Part shown: positions 1 to 12,407 of the stretch, piece by piece
Numbering within the stretch: the stretch's first letter is position 1
Layout of the letters: every line of letters starts with the position of its first letter
Source of the DNA: Phoronis australis
Lineage: Eukaryota > Phoronida > Phoronidae
Length of the DNA: 64,000 nt
Direction of reading: 5' to 3'
NCBI GenBank assembly: GCA_002633005.1
Contig: NMRA01000637.1
Coordinates: 29,330 to 93,329 of the forward strand
The notes under the pieces: model-generated
What the model was told of the DNA's origin: nothing
Databases searched by the model: none
Seen by the model: only the letters and a program-made list of their open reading frames with translations
Program-made: the position numbers and the translations under genes

Positions 1-1446
1 CTATCGCTTTCCGATTCACCCCAGTTACAGCCTCGGAGTGTCACTGTTTCCAACACGATTTGACAGCAGTGCCATCTACAGAATTATAACTTTACAACTG
101 TTGTATTCACACAGAGTTACAACTGCTGTAACCTCTCACTAAACCACCCTCACACAGGGTTATAACTGGACTACAGTTACAACTTATAAAACCAGTTAAA
201 GTGTTCAAACCAAGAGTTATAATCTTTACACTGGTTTTATAACTTATAACCACTTTAGGGTGAACAGGGTAATAAGAAATGGCTGTAAATAAATAAATGT
301 CGTTTCCTTAGCACATGAGCACAGGATTTATAACCTTACCCCCATGGGCTTATCAGTATTGAGTGGGAAGCAACTAAATTTACAAAGGGGGCGGAGAAGG
401 GAGGCACTTTGTTCAGCCACTGCTGAATTTAATGGCAAACGCTTGCATCAAGAATGCAATGCACCCAGTCCATGGCTGAAAAATGTTTCAACAGAATATG
501 GATTATCTGTCTGAACACAAGCATCAAAAGTGAACTTTTCAATCCAACTGTTTATCGACCCTTGATTGAACTCAACCTTCATTAAGTCCATTCACAGTTT
601 TTCGAATAACTTTGTAACTTTCCATTTCCAACCTCTAAGTGAGTACATAGCGTGTTTTCGGAATCCTCTAAGAATGACAGCTTTTGATTCATGACTCATC
701 GTTACCACTAACAGACATATTTTCGCAAAAAGTGCTGTTCTTTGTTTTAAACATAAGTTTTTAAAAAACATTAAATGTGTTTAAATAGTAATCTATTACT
801 ATCAGTACACAGGGAGACGATTATTTGCTCTCCTAAAGTCATCAAAATTCCTTTATAAAATAACGTCCCAACATCTTCATGTTTAACACCCGATACCTCC
901 GTTGTTCAAATTAAAGATCCGAGACACAGTTCCATAGGCCGTACAATTTTCGTACAAAAATTTCATGCAAATCAACCTGAGCGCTTTATAAGAGAACTTG
1001 ACATTCAAAAATGCCACGTTCCTCGAAAATTAGCATGGCAATTATCTATCGTTCTACCAAGAAGAGGATTCTTTTTTTAGACCACTTCTCACTACACAAC
1101 TGATATCAGCTTAAGTTAGCATTCTAATGAGAAAAAATTTCTGGATTTGCAAATAAGTGAGACCATATATTATTCCTTGCGCCATGGTTAGTATGACAAG
1201 CCTACTAGTAGTGCCTGGTCTTAAGGAGGCAGAGATTGTACCAGGTAATTGAAAACAAACTGAGGCCATCTTAAACAACTCGCATATTTGTCACATAAAG
1301 AAATAATGCACTTTTATACCCTGTGTGAATATCGCATTTTCAAAGGTAAACAATAGCCATTGGACTCAACACCTTCAAGTGTGAGAGAAACACAGTATAA
1401 ATATAAACTTCAATACGACGGTTCCCGATAGCGCATGGACATTCCA

Positions 1447-1690
1447 ATCTCACGGTATTTACCCACAATGCTGCTACATCCGCCAAGCAGTTCTATCGCC
1501 TCGTTTTCCCTTCATCAAAGTTTTTCAGGTTATTTGATTTGTTGGTGCCCTGCTTTTTTCAAATTTTCTCAACAACACTGACTGTATTTGACCTTCCAAT
1601 GCTTGTCTTACAGCCGTGCTGTGGGCTGCAACTTTAATGACAGAAACTTGGAGTAACCTGCGGAGTATCTAAGGAAGCAATCTATTTTAG
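1447..1690. repeat. Dispersed repeat B, copy 1
   Basis: The segment starting ctcacggtatttaccca (then aatgctgctacatcc) recurs at 8568-8762 with the same order of words to the end (gtgggctg...agtatcta). A short inverted match to its first 18 bases occurs at 15694-15715. It has no coding content. Confidence 0.5.
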
Positions 1691-1918
1691 CACGATTAAT
1701 CGAAATTTCCAAAATGAGGCCAATCTAATAACGCATTTTCCTACCTCCTGGTGAAAAGAGGTTTTTATCTGGGATCGTACTATCCACGCTATCAACATCG
1801 CCCACACACCAGCGAGAGCACACCATTGAACACCTCATCAAATCAGAGGGTGAAGGATGAAGTTGAGGGGTAAAGAGGCACAGACAGACCCAGTGGATGA
1901 CAAAGTGGAATCCCTTAC

Positions 1919-2047
1919 CTTCTGCTTGTCTAATATCTTCATGGCATAAAACTCCTTGTTCTGCTTGTGTTGGACAAGCATGACCCTCCCAAACGAGCCC
2001 GTGCCCAGTGTCTTCTTGCGTTCAAAGTCATCGAGACATGCTGTGTT
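1919..2047 (-). CDS. PRKACA/PRKACB-like: PKA catalytic subunit, coding exon 3 (glycine loop and catalytic lysine)
   Basis: This exon encodes 43 residues of the small lobe of the cAMP-dependent protein kinase catalytic subunit, a cytosolic Ser/Thr kinase held inactive by regulatory subunits until cAMP binds. Seen directly: the translation runs [17 protein letters not shown]..., with the glycine-rich loop GTGSFGRV and the AMK motif whose lysine anchors ATP phosphates, ending at LDKQK. It is bounded by an acceptor (tgttacag) and a donor (AAG|gtaaggg). The length of 129 nt and both boundaries (before NTA, after DKQK) agree with what I recall of the vertebrate gene. Phase 0 on both sides. The following exon (expected to start VVKLKQ) is not found in 1-1918, so it lies outside the window. 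Family assignment is very secure; which vertebrate paralogue it corresponds to is not, since invertebrates usually predate that duplication. Confidence 0.97.
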
Positions 2048-3987
2048 CTGTAACACATATAATATTGTGAAGTGGCTCACGTGTACACGTAATGGTCGCC
2101 AAGTTTTAACAAACATAAACCAGGTCTTGACTGTGGTTTGTCACGTGCTTTTGTCAAGGTACATTAGAATACATTAGAATTTTGGAAACAGTAAACAAAC
2201 TAGTGAGGTCAAAAATGATGACGAGATTTCCTTGAGAGAGGCATCAGTGATAGACAATCTATCGTAATCCCAATGAAGTGCATGTCAGGAGGTGTATTTG
2301 TAGAAACCGTGCACCACTAGCCAATAAACAACATGTTGACAACATCAATTTAAGTTCACTAGACTACAGCAAAATCCCTTAGCAATTTATAGCACATGAT
2401 GTCCAACAGATATAAAGTACATTGCACCAAAGTAATGCTTGACCACGATCAAAATTCGTATTTTAAATCACCATTGCACAAAGTTAATTGAAAATTTCTG
2501 GGTAATCTTGTAAAATGAGAAAATGGCAATTTTGGAAACTATATTAGTCCCAAGTTGGTGACAGTTTATCTTATTGCTGAAGAAAAGATATCACTCACAG
2601 AAGAGTGGTCTATTGAAACTAAAATCATGACTTGAGTGCAATTCCCCAAATTTCAGGCACAACGAAGTTTCACAAATAACATTTGCATAAGGATGACCCT
2701 AGTGGTCAGTGATAACATTAACACATTCCCATGATTTTGATAAACCATCAACTAAGCTATGTTACTTATAAACAGTAAACCTATAATGAGCATTGCTTCA
2801 GTAGAGGCACCTTGAGACAACCCGTTTCACACAAACGCGAGTCTGATGTTTTACACATTACAAAATATACGAGTTTGGAAAAAAGCAACTTATCACACTT
2901 GCTTTCTACACAAGGAGTTCATGTGTTTTTTATTAAAAGCCATTATAATCTTGCATTACATCCAAGAAGCAAACTTTTAATATAGGCCATTTACCGCTAT
3001 AAAAATGATTTCAACTTGATCTTTACTAGTATGAGAGGTGACTCATGGGATTGCAAAGAACTGACAGTGCGCATAAAATTACACGCCGAGACTAGAGTCA
3101 AATTGCAGAGCCTAATCTCAAACAATAATGAACTGTAAGTTCTTTTGAAGACTTGAAATTATATACAACCCGACCAACGAACAATTTGAGGCCTATTTCA
3201 TAATGGATAGTGGTTTAAACCAAAAGTTGGTGGTTCTGAGGGAAGACAGGTTGACAGCTTCTTTGTTAATTTACAATATTATTCTTACTTTCAATTTCTG
3301 ACCAGTCAAAGTAGCGCTCAATATAACCCAAAAGACAGATTTCTTACTGAAAAGCTAAAATTTACAGCAGCCACGTGGAGACTTTCATTTTACGCAATAA
3401 CGGAAAATGAGCAGAATTCATGGAACCAGATTTATTTCAAGGAATTAAAGATTAAGAGAGAGTTCACACCTTAGTAGACATCCTAATTCTAATATTTGGG
3501 TTTTTAATTACCACAAATTAACAACACAACCATTCTGATTACATTATTCTAGCCAAAATCCAATCAGTAATCCCTTTGCAGCCAACATATTGAAGTAGTC
3601 ACTCACTTTTTGTGAAGGTGGCATTGCTATTCTTCCGGTTTTGAAAACAAACACGTCATGCTACAGATTTATCGACAAAACGGTGCTATGGCATAATTCG
3701 GAAAAAGATTTATACAATTTGCTAATTAGCAAAGAGAATTTTACATTTGCTCTCATTGATTGCTCACTTTTTGAAGACAGATTATAAGGTCTGAACCCAT
3801 GTTTCTTAAACAATGACTTGTTTATCTCCTCTAAACGAAGGAAATTTTTAATAATACACTCCTTGCTTGTATATTGTTAACTGGGTTTTCAAAAGGAAAT
3901 AAGTAAATCATGCCATGATGCAGGAAAACACACTTTGTGCCAAAAACTGATGTTCAGAAAAAGTGAAAATTAACACGTTTCACTTAC
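2048..3987 (-). other. Intron 2 of the PKA catalytic gene
   Basis: This 1.94 kb intron separates exon 2 and exon 3 and has a gtaagtg donor and a tgttacag acceptor. It is AT-rich and I see no coding segment in it. Its main content is one copy of a short inverted-repeat element (about 2945-3260, listed separately). Confidence 0.9.
2945..3260. mobile_element. Short inverted-repeat element (MITE), family A copy 1
   Basis: The left end ggccatttaccgctataaa (from 2985) is mirrored at the right by cataatggatagtggtttaa (about 3199-3218), and the similarity continues outward on both sides as a long terminal inverted repeat with consensus cggtaaatggcctaaatcaa. Diverged relatives occur at 24383-24665, 52320-52420, 53580-53630 and 61395-61490. 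There is no coding capacity. Confidence 0.55.
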
Positions 3988-4049
3988 AGATGCAGGTTCA
4001 TCCCACTTTTTTATGAATTCTTCTTTGGCTTGCTGTAGAAAAGCTTTGA
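3988..4049 (-). CDS. PRKACA/PRKACB-like: PKA catalytic subunit, coding exon 2 (A-helix)
   Basis: Sixty-two nucleotides encode (V)KAFLQQAKEEFIKKWDEPAS, the amphipathic A-helix that packs across both lobes of the PKA catalytic core; the conserved tryptophan of the KKW motif is present. The acceptor is ttacag before TCAAAG and the donor is TCT|gtaagtg. It enters in phase 1 (two bases finish the first codon) and leaves in phase 0. Vertebrate exon 2 is also 62 nt as I recall. Because this is the exon shared by all N-terminal isoforms, any alternative first exon must end in phase 1; that rule is used below to judge the candidates upstream. Confidence 0.96.
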
Positions 4050-7000
4050 CTGTAACGAAAGAACAAAAACAATTAGCAATCCATGTTGTCATTAATCTCG
4101 TTGATTTTAGGGGCCAGCAACCAGGATAGTGACGACTGGTTTATCCAGAGCCAATCAATAAACCAGGAATTTATAGTCCCTATCGCCACATGCAGCAAAG
4201 TGCAGTTTTAATTCGGTATTAACAGAAAATCAATAGCAAAAATTCACCAATCGTTTACACACACTGCAAAATGTACAGGGCTTTCAATGCATAATGGCTT
4301 CAGAGACCATTAGAGAAACTATAATGAATATCTTTTTGTACCAGCAACCTTGGGAATTGTCAAAATAGCTATCATCACTACAATGCTTGGTAATCCTTGC
4401 TAGAATTCTGACGAAACAAATTGATCAAACATCTAATATAGACTCAAAACAAAATCCCTAATTGAAATTCCCCGATATCACAGATGGCAAACGGGAAGCA
4501 AGAAATGAAACGTCATCAAGTGGAACGCACGCTTAACTTCCACATTTTCCGTTTTCCGTGACAGAACACTTTGGAATGGAATAACACTGCAGCTGGCTAA
4601 TGAAGTACACATGGCGCTTCAACTCAAGCACAATACAGGAACAATCCCTGGTTCTTCACAGTATAACTATCCGCAGCCATAATCAATCGCTCGACACTGA
4701 AGTACGAGCTGGTTTTCAAGAAGAGTTTTCACCGACGAGAAACCGTGTGCACGCGGCAGCACACACACACACAGAGAATCTCTAGGTCTTAACACCTGGG
4801 TAGTCGTTGAGTATTGATTGACGAGCGAGAGAGGCTTAAATCTAAAAAGACAACACAGACTTTGTGCAGGTAGATTAAATTATTGAAGTTAATGTGCCAT
4901 TTCGCTAGGGAAACCTGACAGTAATAAAGTTGGGGGAATGACAGGTATAATTGGCGCAGGGAAAAAAAGAAACCCACGTCACATGTTTATGACATGAAAA
5001 TAGGGGCAAGCTGTGAACAATCACGTAAACAAGGAGACCGTAACTGATGAAGTAATGGACATAATGAAAAAACGGACACCATGGCAACAAGATATTCTGC
5101 TCAACTAAAAGCTAAACAGCACAGAACGTGAAAATTCGACGTGTCAAAATACAGCATGTTTAGAAGCTACAGTTAAATGATCACGTTACAAGGAAGCCTG
5201 GACACATAGACTTCATAAGAAAAACAGACATAGAAGCAGCAACAGCGTCTATCTATTGAGAGAGTGCAATAATGAAAGGTACTTTTGAGAGAAAGATCTG
5301 TGTTCTAATGGATGTTATATCTGGTAACGACAACCGGACTACTTACAAGACATCGGCACTGATTTGGGAAAGACTAAAAGCAAAATTGTTGATCAGAAAA
5401 CCACCACTGAAACGTTAACACAGAATTGGTTTTATCTCAATTGTTTAGAATGACACAGAAAGATAGACCCAGGTTGAAACACAAAAGCTACCAAGAAGTG
5501 GTAGTTCACATCATTAGAAATTCTCATCATAAACTAGCATTGTTAAACATGGTGTACTAGTTACAAGGGCAAGTCTCAACCACTCAACATTCCTAAATGT
5601 CCTGCACACAAACCACTTTTTTGCCAACAAAACCTTCACTGCAATGCAACAAGAACTCTATAAAAGCCAGTGAATTTGATTCCCACTCAGACACAACAAG
5701 TAAAATCTGTTAAATCTGCTAATAACGGAGGGGGGAAGGGTAGTTGGCTAAGAAATGTACTTTTGATTAATACTACATGCGGACACACAAAAATTGGCCT
5801 CGATTTGCTCTTCACTCAGATTAGGAATAATTTCTTGGCTAGGAAAGATGTTTAGTGCTTGTGACCCATGCCCAATATGACCCCGCTCTGAAAAGCCAAC
5901 CTAGGGACCTTAAGCGATAACAAACTGTGAATTCGTTTCAAGGACGAAATCACGTGGTAGTTATCTCGGTAAGGAACTTGTCCAGCGCAGTCTGTTCAGT
6001 AAGTGATCTAAATCAATGGTTAGTTCTCTGATAGAGGGCAGGTCTGTAGCCGCTTTAAGTGAATTCGAAAATGCCATTCCATTCCCTAGTTTATCATAAA
6101 TGTAGATTCTAAAAGACCAAACAATTTGGAGGCGCTCATAAAATCAAATCCCTCGCGACTATATAGCAACTGCCGCGCGCTTGATATTATTCATGATTCA
6201 CTCATTCCCTGTGCCACTAGCAAATAATCCCATACGTTGTCGGCTATTTATAGCTCAGGCCCACACAACACTGTAATGTGGATATTGACAGGAGAGTCAG
6301 AGAACTACTACTGGGCATAACAAACTTTTGTATTGGGGCTAATTGAATCAGTGCTCCACAAAAAGCGGTATCATCAAACAGCCCTAGGTCATGGCTGGGA
6401 GGGAACAAAATCAATAACGCTACCCAGATAATATTCATGAGATACTGTTATGGTAATTTCTAAGAACTGATAAGCTTCAACTACTCCCAGTAGTGGGCTA
6501 TGCCGTGACAATACAGAGGGAATTCGTCAAACTAACCACACCCAGAAGTAGATACATACGGAACCCAATGTATTCTCTCTCAGAATCAAACAACTATTTC
6601 ATAAAATCCATGGTTTCAACATGAAAATGAAAAAATAGTATTGAGGTTTCAGTTAAAATCACTTAATTGTTAGCATTCCTTCTCATTTTTATTGATCATA
6701 GATGAATTTGTTTAAAAAATCACCAAAAACCATGTGTAGCCCAACTGCAAATCTGTGCAATCCCTAAAAATGTTCATTTATGATAGTGTCCATAGGAGGG
6801 TGGGCTCCTTGCCTCAACCCCTTGAATCCACCAATGAAGGCCCCTGGGTCAACCATAAATCCGCCTGAAGAAACTGACAACACAAGTCTGCTCCACCACT
6901 TCTCACAGATTAGGAGCTGGAAGTCTGATCCAGATAATTTGTTGGTGCTGATATCACTACACAAAAGGTTGATTTCTCAGATTGGCCAGGCATTATTACA

Positions 7001-7086
7001 GAAAACCAATAGATGTCAGCAGAGCATTACACAATGAATCCCAATCCAATTGACCTTTATATAACCATTGGATTTCAACAGCGACA

Positions 7087-7185
7087 ACTATACATCATTG
7101 GAAAGTTCCAAGTGCTTGACAACTACATCATTGGAAAGTTCCAAGTGCTTGACAACTATATCATTGGAAAGTTTCAAGTGCTTAG
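7087..7185 (+). repeat. 33-base tandem repeat, three copies
   Basis: The unit contains catcattggaaagttccaag and tgcttgacaa; two copies are nearly identical and the third differs by a few bases. The period is a multiple of three and one frame reads through as an 11-residue repeat (IIGKFQVLDNY), but flanking sequence gives no gene. Confidence 0.85.
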
Positions 7186-7608
7186 TCTTGATAACGATTC
7201 TTCTAATTCTTCATTATCTGCCTATGTGTGGACTCCCGTCACATGACAAATCATGTGACTTTCAAATCGGAGAATGATTGGCCATGTAACTTAAGTTCGT
7301 ACGAGCGATGACTGTGTTCATCTCCAAATGGAAATTACAGTGAATGCTATGAAAATGAATGAGGTGTTGCTAATGTCTTTGACAATTTGTGTTCACTCAT
7401 TGGCATTGACAGAATTAAGATGCAGGAATTTTGTTGGGCCATTTTATTTGCTCCATGGATCATTATTTCTACCAAACGTAACAACAAAAATACTGGTAAT
7501 TTGCTGACTGTATAGAATTGTCCAAATACCGTGCGAAAAAGGCGAAACGCCGCTCATAGGATGTATGACTTAACAGTTGGCTGTAAACAGTAATTGCACA
7601 GACATTGG

Positions 7609-7681
7609 GTCCTCAGTAGCTCAGTGGTGAGAGCACTAGACCGGCAATCTAGAGACCTGTGGTTCGATTCCCAGTTGGGAT
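7609..7681 (+). repeat. tRNA-like SINE head or tRNA pseudogene
   Basis: The stretch has a tRNA-like order: an A-box-like segment tagctcagtggtgagagc, an anticodon arm with a perfect 5-bp stem ctaga/tctag around the loop ccggcaa, and a B-box ggttcgattcc. The loop would give anticodon GGC (Ala), but position 33 is C rather than T and the T-stem and acceptor stem have mismatches, so it is unlikely to be a working tRNA. It fits a tRNA-derived SINE. Confidence 0.5.
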
Positions 7682-8567
7682 TCCCGATTTTTCTGTGTTT
7701 ATTTGATATATTCCACTACTGGCCAACCAGCGTCTATATATTTACTATATCTAACAAAAATGGTTACATTCTGCTTAAAGTCGTGACTTGTTTGAACTTA
7801 GTGGGTTTTCTCGGAACGTGCCCATGAACTTGAAATGCCTCAGTAGTCAAGCTCCTGATACCTAAGGGAGGCTCAATGGCAAAACAACAAAAAGGCTGTC
7901 AGATTTACAGTGACCACTTTTTAACAAACATAAATTCAATACATAAATCCTTGCCAGAGAGGCATCGCCATGGCAACCATCAAAGAGCCAAAGGACACAT
8001 TGCATCACTACCAGGAAACCACTAAGTTATAACAAAAATCCACACTATTACTTGTGACCTCATCAAACTGATAAGGTTCTGATAGCAATTAATATTGGAG
8101 GAAAAGCACCAGCACTAGCCAGCCACGTTTCTCTCAATGGGGCTTGAGTATCTGATGATAGGCCACGCTAATCAAGCCAGTCATGCCTATGTCAATGAGG
8201 CCTAACTATCCAACGATAGGCCATGCTAATCAAGGGTGGGTAGATGTCAATACAGAGGACAACAAATGAGACTTAATAACTTTTCATGACGACAATGGCC
8301 ACACAGAATGTCAATAATTGCAACGTACATGTAATCACCTAAATCCACAGATGGATGAACAACGAGAAATAATTACTCTGAACAAGAACACAGCCTGTCA
8401 TACTGACACGAAGCTTGAGTTAGGCTGATTGTCACAATGAACAACCAAGGGTTTTAAGCAAAGAACTTTTGCAGACCTTTTTGGCATTAAGATAATTTTC
8501 AGTTACTTCGTACCGAAAGCTCACCTATCGTAAAATGACGGCCTCAGATGACATAGCGATACATAAA

Positions 8568-8762
8568 CCTCACGGTATTTACCCATAATGCTGCTACATC
8601 CTTCAAGCAGTTCTTCAGCCTCATTTTCAACCCAGTAGAGTTTCTCATGATGATGTGCTTACTGCTCAACTGCATTCAAGTTTTACAACTATGCAGTGGG
8701 CTGTTACTGCCACAGCATAAAGTTTGATGAACTGGTGAAGTATCTATGGATGTGATTTTTCT
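8568..8762. repeat. Dispersed repeat B, copy 2
   Basis: This is the second copy of the element at 1447-1690 in the same orientation, diverged by scattered substitutions and small indels. Confidence 0.5.
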
Positions 8763-8801
8763 GACATCACTCCTAGAATCAGCCATGTTTGAAGAGTTTT
8801 G

Positions 8802-9030
8802 CACCATGTTTGGAAGTCTAGAGCCATGTTGGAAATCTAGAGCCATGTTGGAAATCTAGAGCCATGTTGGAAATCTAGGGACATGTTAGAAATCTAGAGC
8901 CATGTTGGAAATCTAGGGACATGTTAGAAATCTAGAGCCATGTTAGAAAACTAGAGCCATGTTGTAAATCTAGAGCCATGTTGTAAATCTAGGGACATGT
9001 TGGAATCCAGAGCCAAGTTGGAAATCTTGA
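8802..9030 (+). repeat. Minisatellite, about 12 copies of a 19-base unit
   Basis: The unit is gagccatgttggaaatcta with variants (gggacatgttagaaatcta, ttgtaaatcta). Variant units alternate, which suggests amplification of a two-unit block in the middle of the array. Confidence 0.9.
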
Positions 9031-9034
9031 GTCA

Positions 9035-9667
9035 TGCTTGTAAAGCCAAGACGTTTCTACTCAAGATTAATAAAAGTCAGATGATTGAAATTGTGTTAGT
9101 AAGTGATATTTTATTATTTAGCAATAAATATGATAGTGACATGCCTGGTAAGTAGAAAGAATGCGTAATAGTTGTTTTCACGAATTAACAGAAGACAATT
9201 ACTTTGCGAGAACATGACATGCAATTTGTATCTTGTTTGAAGTTTTGTCCAGGGAGAACACCGTAGAGTAAACAAGTCGATTGTTATATTGCACTCTATG
9301 GGGACTCGGCAATCAAATGAAGATTTCTCTGAAGTCAAATACCAAGAAAGTGGCAAAAAAGTATGTGACAATAAATTTACGCCATCAGTCTGTGAATATT
9401 GCGGAAGTTGTAGCACAATTCAGGATGAGAGAATCTTAATAAAGATTCAATTAGTAAAGTAATTCCAGACAGAATGTCAACCCACGACATTACAAGAAAT
9501 CAATCTAAAAACTACGCCTACCATCTCTCAATGCTCGTGTAAGCGTGAAATTACTGTAAGAACCCCCTTTCCAGGTAAACAGTACTCGATAACTCACTCA
9601 ACATTGATACGACCATTCATTTCAGGCTAAATATGATCATTCATTTCAGGCTAAATATGATCATTCA
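9035..9667 (+). repeat. Left copy of a 633-base near-identical duplication
   Basis: The segment is repeated at 9669-10301 with only a handful of single-base differences and no net length change (offset exactly 634). The copies are separated by one N. An identical-length 100-codon minus-strand frame occurs in both, but codon pattern and sequence show no family, and I do not call a gene. Confidence 0.9.
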
Positions 9668-9668
9668 N
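9668..9668. other. Single N at the junction of two near-identical copies
   Basis: The N stands between the end of the first copy and the start of the second, as expected where two overlapping contigs were joined without merging. Confidence 0.9.
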
Positions 9669-10301
9669 TGCTTGTAAAGCCAAGACGTTTCTACTCAAGA
9701 TTAATAAAAGTCAAATGATTGAAATTGTGTTAGTAAGTGATATTTAATTATTTAGCAATAAATATGATAGTGACATGCCTGGTAAGTAGAAAGAATGTGT
9801 AACAGTTGTTTTCACGAATTAACAGAAGACAATTACTTTGCAAGAACATGACATGCAATTTGTATCTTGTTTGAAGTTTTGTCCAGGGAGAACACTGTAG
9901 AGTAAACAAGTCGATTGTTATATTGCACTCTATGGGGACTCGGCAATCAAATGAAGATTTCTCTGAAGTCAAATACCAAGAAAGTGGCAAAAAAGTACGT
10001 GACAATAAATTTACGCCATCAGTCTGTGAATATTGCGGAAGTTGTAGCACAATTCAGGATGAGAGAATCTTAATAAAGATTCAATTAGTAAAGTAATTCC
10101 AGACAGAATGTCAACCCACGACATTACAAGAAATCAATCTAAAAACTACGCCTACCATCTCTCAATGCTCGTGTAAGCGTGAAATTACTGTAAGAACCCC
10201 CTTTCCAGGTAAACAGTACTCGATAACTCACTCAACATTGATACGACCATTCATTTCAGGCTAAATATGATCATTCATTTCAGGCTAAATATGATCATTC
10301 A
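9669..10301 (+). repeat. Right copy of the 633-base duplication
   Basis: It matches 9035-9667 throughout and continues beyond it into further 24-base repeat units, while the left copy breaks off inside such a unit. Confidence 0.9.
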
Positions 10302-10371
10302 TTTCAGGCTAAATATGATCATTCATTTCAGGCTAAATATGATCATTTGATACAAAATATGATCATTCATT
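10248..10371 (+). repeat. 24-base tandem repeat
   Basis: Four complete units of cattcatttcaggctaaata plus tgat, then a degraded unit. A two-unit piece of the same array ends the left duplicate at about 9614-9667. Confidence 0.9.
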
Positions 10372-12361
10372 ACTTACAGACCATCACTTAAATCCCTTCG
10401 AATGACTCCGCTTAACTTTCTCGACTTCTAGTACTTCCGTCCAGTTTTTCTTAGTTTACAAAGTAACTGTACGGTAAGCGTAGATTTGTCAAAATGGAGA
10501 AATTTTGTTAATGGAATAACGCACCATGCACGAAGAATGAGAACAAACATAAGTGCTGCGTAGTTGTCAGACACCTGTCACGGACCAGATGAGTTTTAGT
10601 TACAAGAAGACATTAATATGTAGAATTCTACAAGCTCACTGAGGGTGTAAAATGCATAACTATAAATACACTGAAAGAGCAGGCATATCTAATCAGTGAA
10701 ACGTACATGTATTTTCAAGAAAGCGAAGCCTGACCTTTCTTACTGGAGAGCAATCAAGGGGATATTTATAGCAACAGTGAACTCTGAGTGCAGCCAACTC
10801 TGAGTGAAGCATCAACTAAGTGAAGTAACCTTTATGAAGGTACAACAACATGTTTACAAGTAGATGAGGTGTTTCATACATGCACTGTTTCAACCATACG
10901 CATTAGAATCCACGACTAATCATGAAGAGCCAGCCGCCAGGTGGCATAGCAGCACTCGAAGCCATGAGCCACGAAATGGGTGTCAAGCAAAACACCTGCA
11001 CCGATTCCTTGAAAACGCTGGCAATACAAAGTGATACTCTATAGACAGAGATTACATAGTGCCCTTATTCGAGGGGGGAAACATGCCTGCGCCTTCTGCT
11101 AGAGTAATTTGTCCGAAGGAGTGGAAAATGCCGCCCTTTCTCCAGCCTCAAAGAGTTGTCCACAAGTACTACAAAATACTCTAGAATGAGTTACTACAGA
11201 ACCAAGCTGACTTGTAGTTTGGTTTTAAGAGTGATAGCATGACGTTACACGATTGCACCAATGCCAAAAAATGGCTTGAAGAAGTGTGGACTTTTTGCAG
11301 TTAATGAAACTGATGCCAAGGGTTTGCGCAAATTGAAAGTGATTCTAATCTCATCGTTCAAGGGCAATATTTGAATCTTGTTAGGCAAATTTCGCACGAT
11401 TTTTAAGAGGGGAATAAGGCAGATATTCCACCACAAAAATCAAAGCATCGAAGGAACTGAAATAACCATAAAACGGTACTTTGAGGTGATTAAAAATCTC
11501 TAAAAATAATGGATTCTACTTAGCTACAGAAATATGCATGTAACTGATTCTCAACCAAAGATTACATGAGAGTTTGATTGGCTGCAAAGGATGGAACAAA
11601 ACCAGGAAGAGAGCTGTCAGTGAAGAACTGTTCACAGTGCGACAGGAGACAACTGGCAATGTTTGTGATCTATAAATAGTCTCCAGCTGTCCTTCATTTT
11701 GAGCTGGTGTTATTTTAACATTAAATAGACCAGTCTAGGGGTTGGCTGAGCAGCTTTATCCAAGGTCAGAATCGAAATCTGGCTACAAAGGGCCACCATA
11801 ATCATATATAAAGGGGCAAGAAAGGACAAAGCTGGCTCAAGGGTGGGCAGTCTTTGGACTTAATACATCACAAGGGTTTGGTGCACGCGGTGGCCTTTCA
11901 GCCTTGTACCATGAACAGGAATTCTAACCAAACACAGAATAGTGGAAGTTGTCGAGTAAATATTATCGTACAAAACAAACTGCAAAACATGTCCAGTAGA
12001 TGTGGGGCAAGTGCTATTCAGTGGATGTCTGTGCAGGGGAAATCTTGCATTTGATCTCTCGCCCGCCTGTCAATCCACCATGGTTTTAGTCCGAATACAA
12101 GAAGCGGGTCAACTATTACAACACATAGTGTGTAGTAACATTCAAAAACAAGCCGTTTCAAGTCTCTGACCATGCACTGCAGTGGTCTTAATAAATATTT
12201 CATCCGGTGAAAGCCAAAGCAACTGAGGGATAATTTAAAAACATCCAAAATAACGCCAATGTTTGCTTGGTTTCAACTATAGTCACGCCAGCTTCTGTTC
12301 TTCCGTCTGTTCTCTAGTTAGAGTACGATGGTACAGCAAGGCAGGCAATAGTCATTTACAG

Positions 12362-12407
12362 AGACCAGTTTGATGGCCATTACTCAGTGGAGGAAACTGG
12401 TCCTCAA
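12362..12407. repeat. Short foldback related to the 14758 hairpin
   Basis: The accagttt...aaactggt arms and the loop words gatggcc...cagtgga parallel the centre of the hairpin at 14758-14853, suggesting two diverged copies of one element. Confidence 0.4.

Noticed and set aside
1-260. Cluster of ttataac and gttacaac words, with a 13-bp inverted repeat at 184-242
   Set aside because: It is AT-rich cryptic repetition without a clear unit; not distinctive enough to call an element.
1-1918. PKA exon 4
   Set aside because: No minus-strand segment resembling the expected VVKLKQ start was found, so it must lie beyond the left edge.
7609-7681. Functional tRNA-Ala(GGC) gene
   Set aside because: C instead of T before the anticodon and mismatches in the T and acceptor stems argue against function.
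9114-10050. Pair of 100-codon minus-strand frames in the 633-base duplicates
   Set aside because: Identity reflects the duplicated DNA, not selection; the amino acid sequence shows no domain and the differences are not biased to silent sites as far as I can see.
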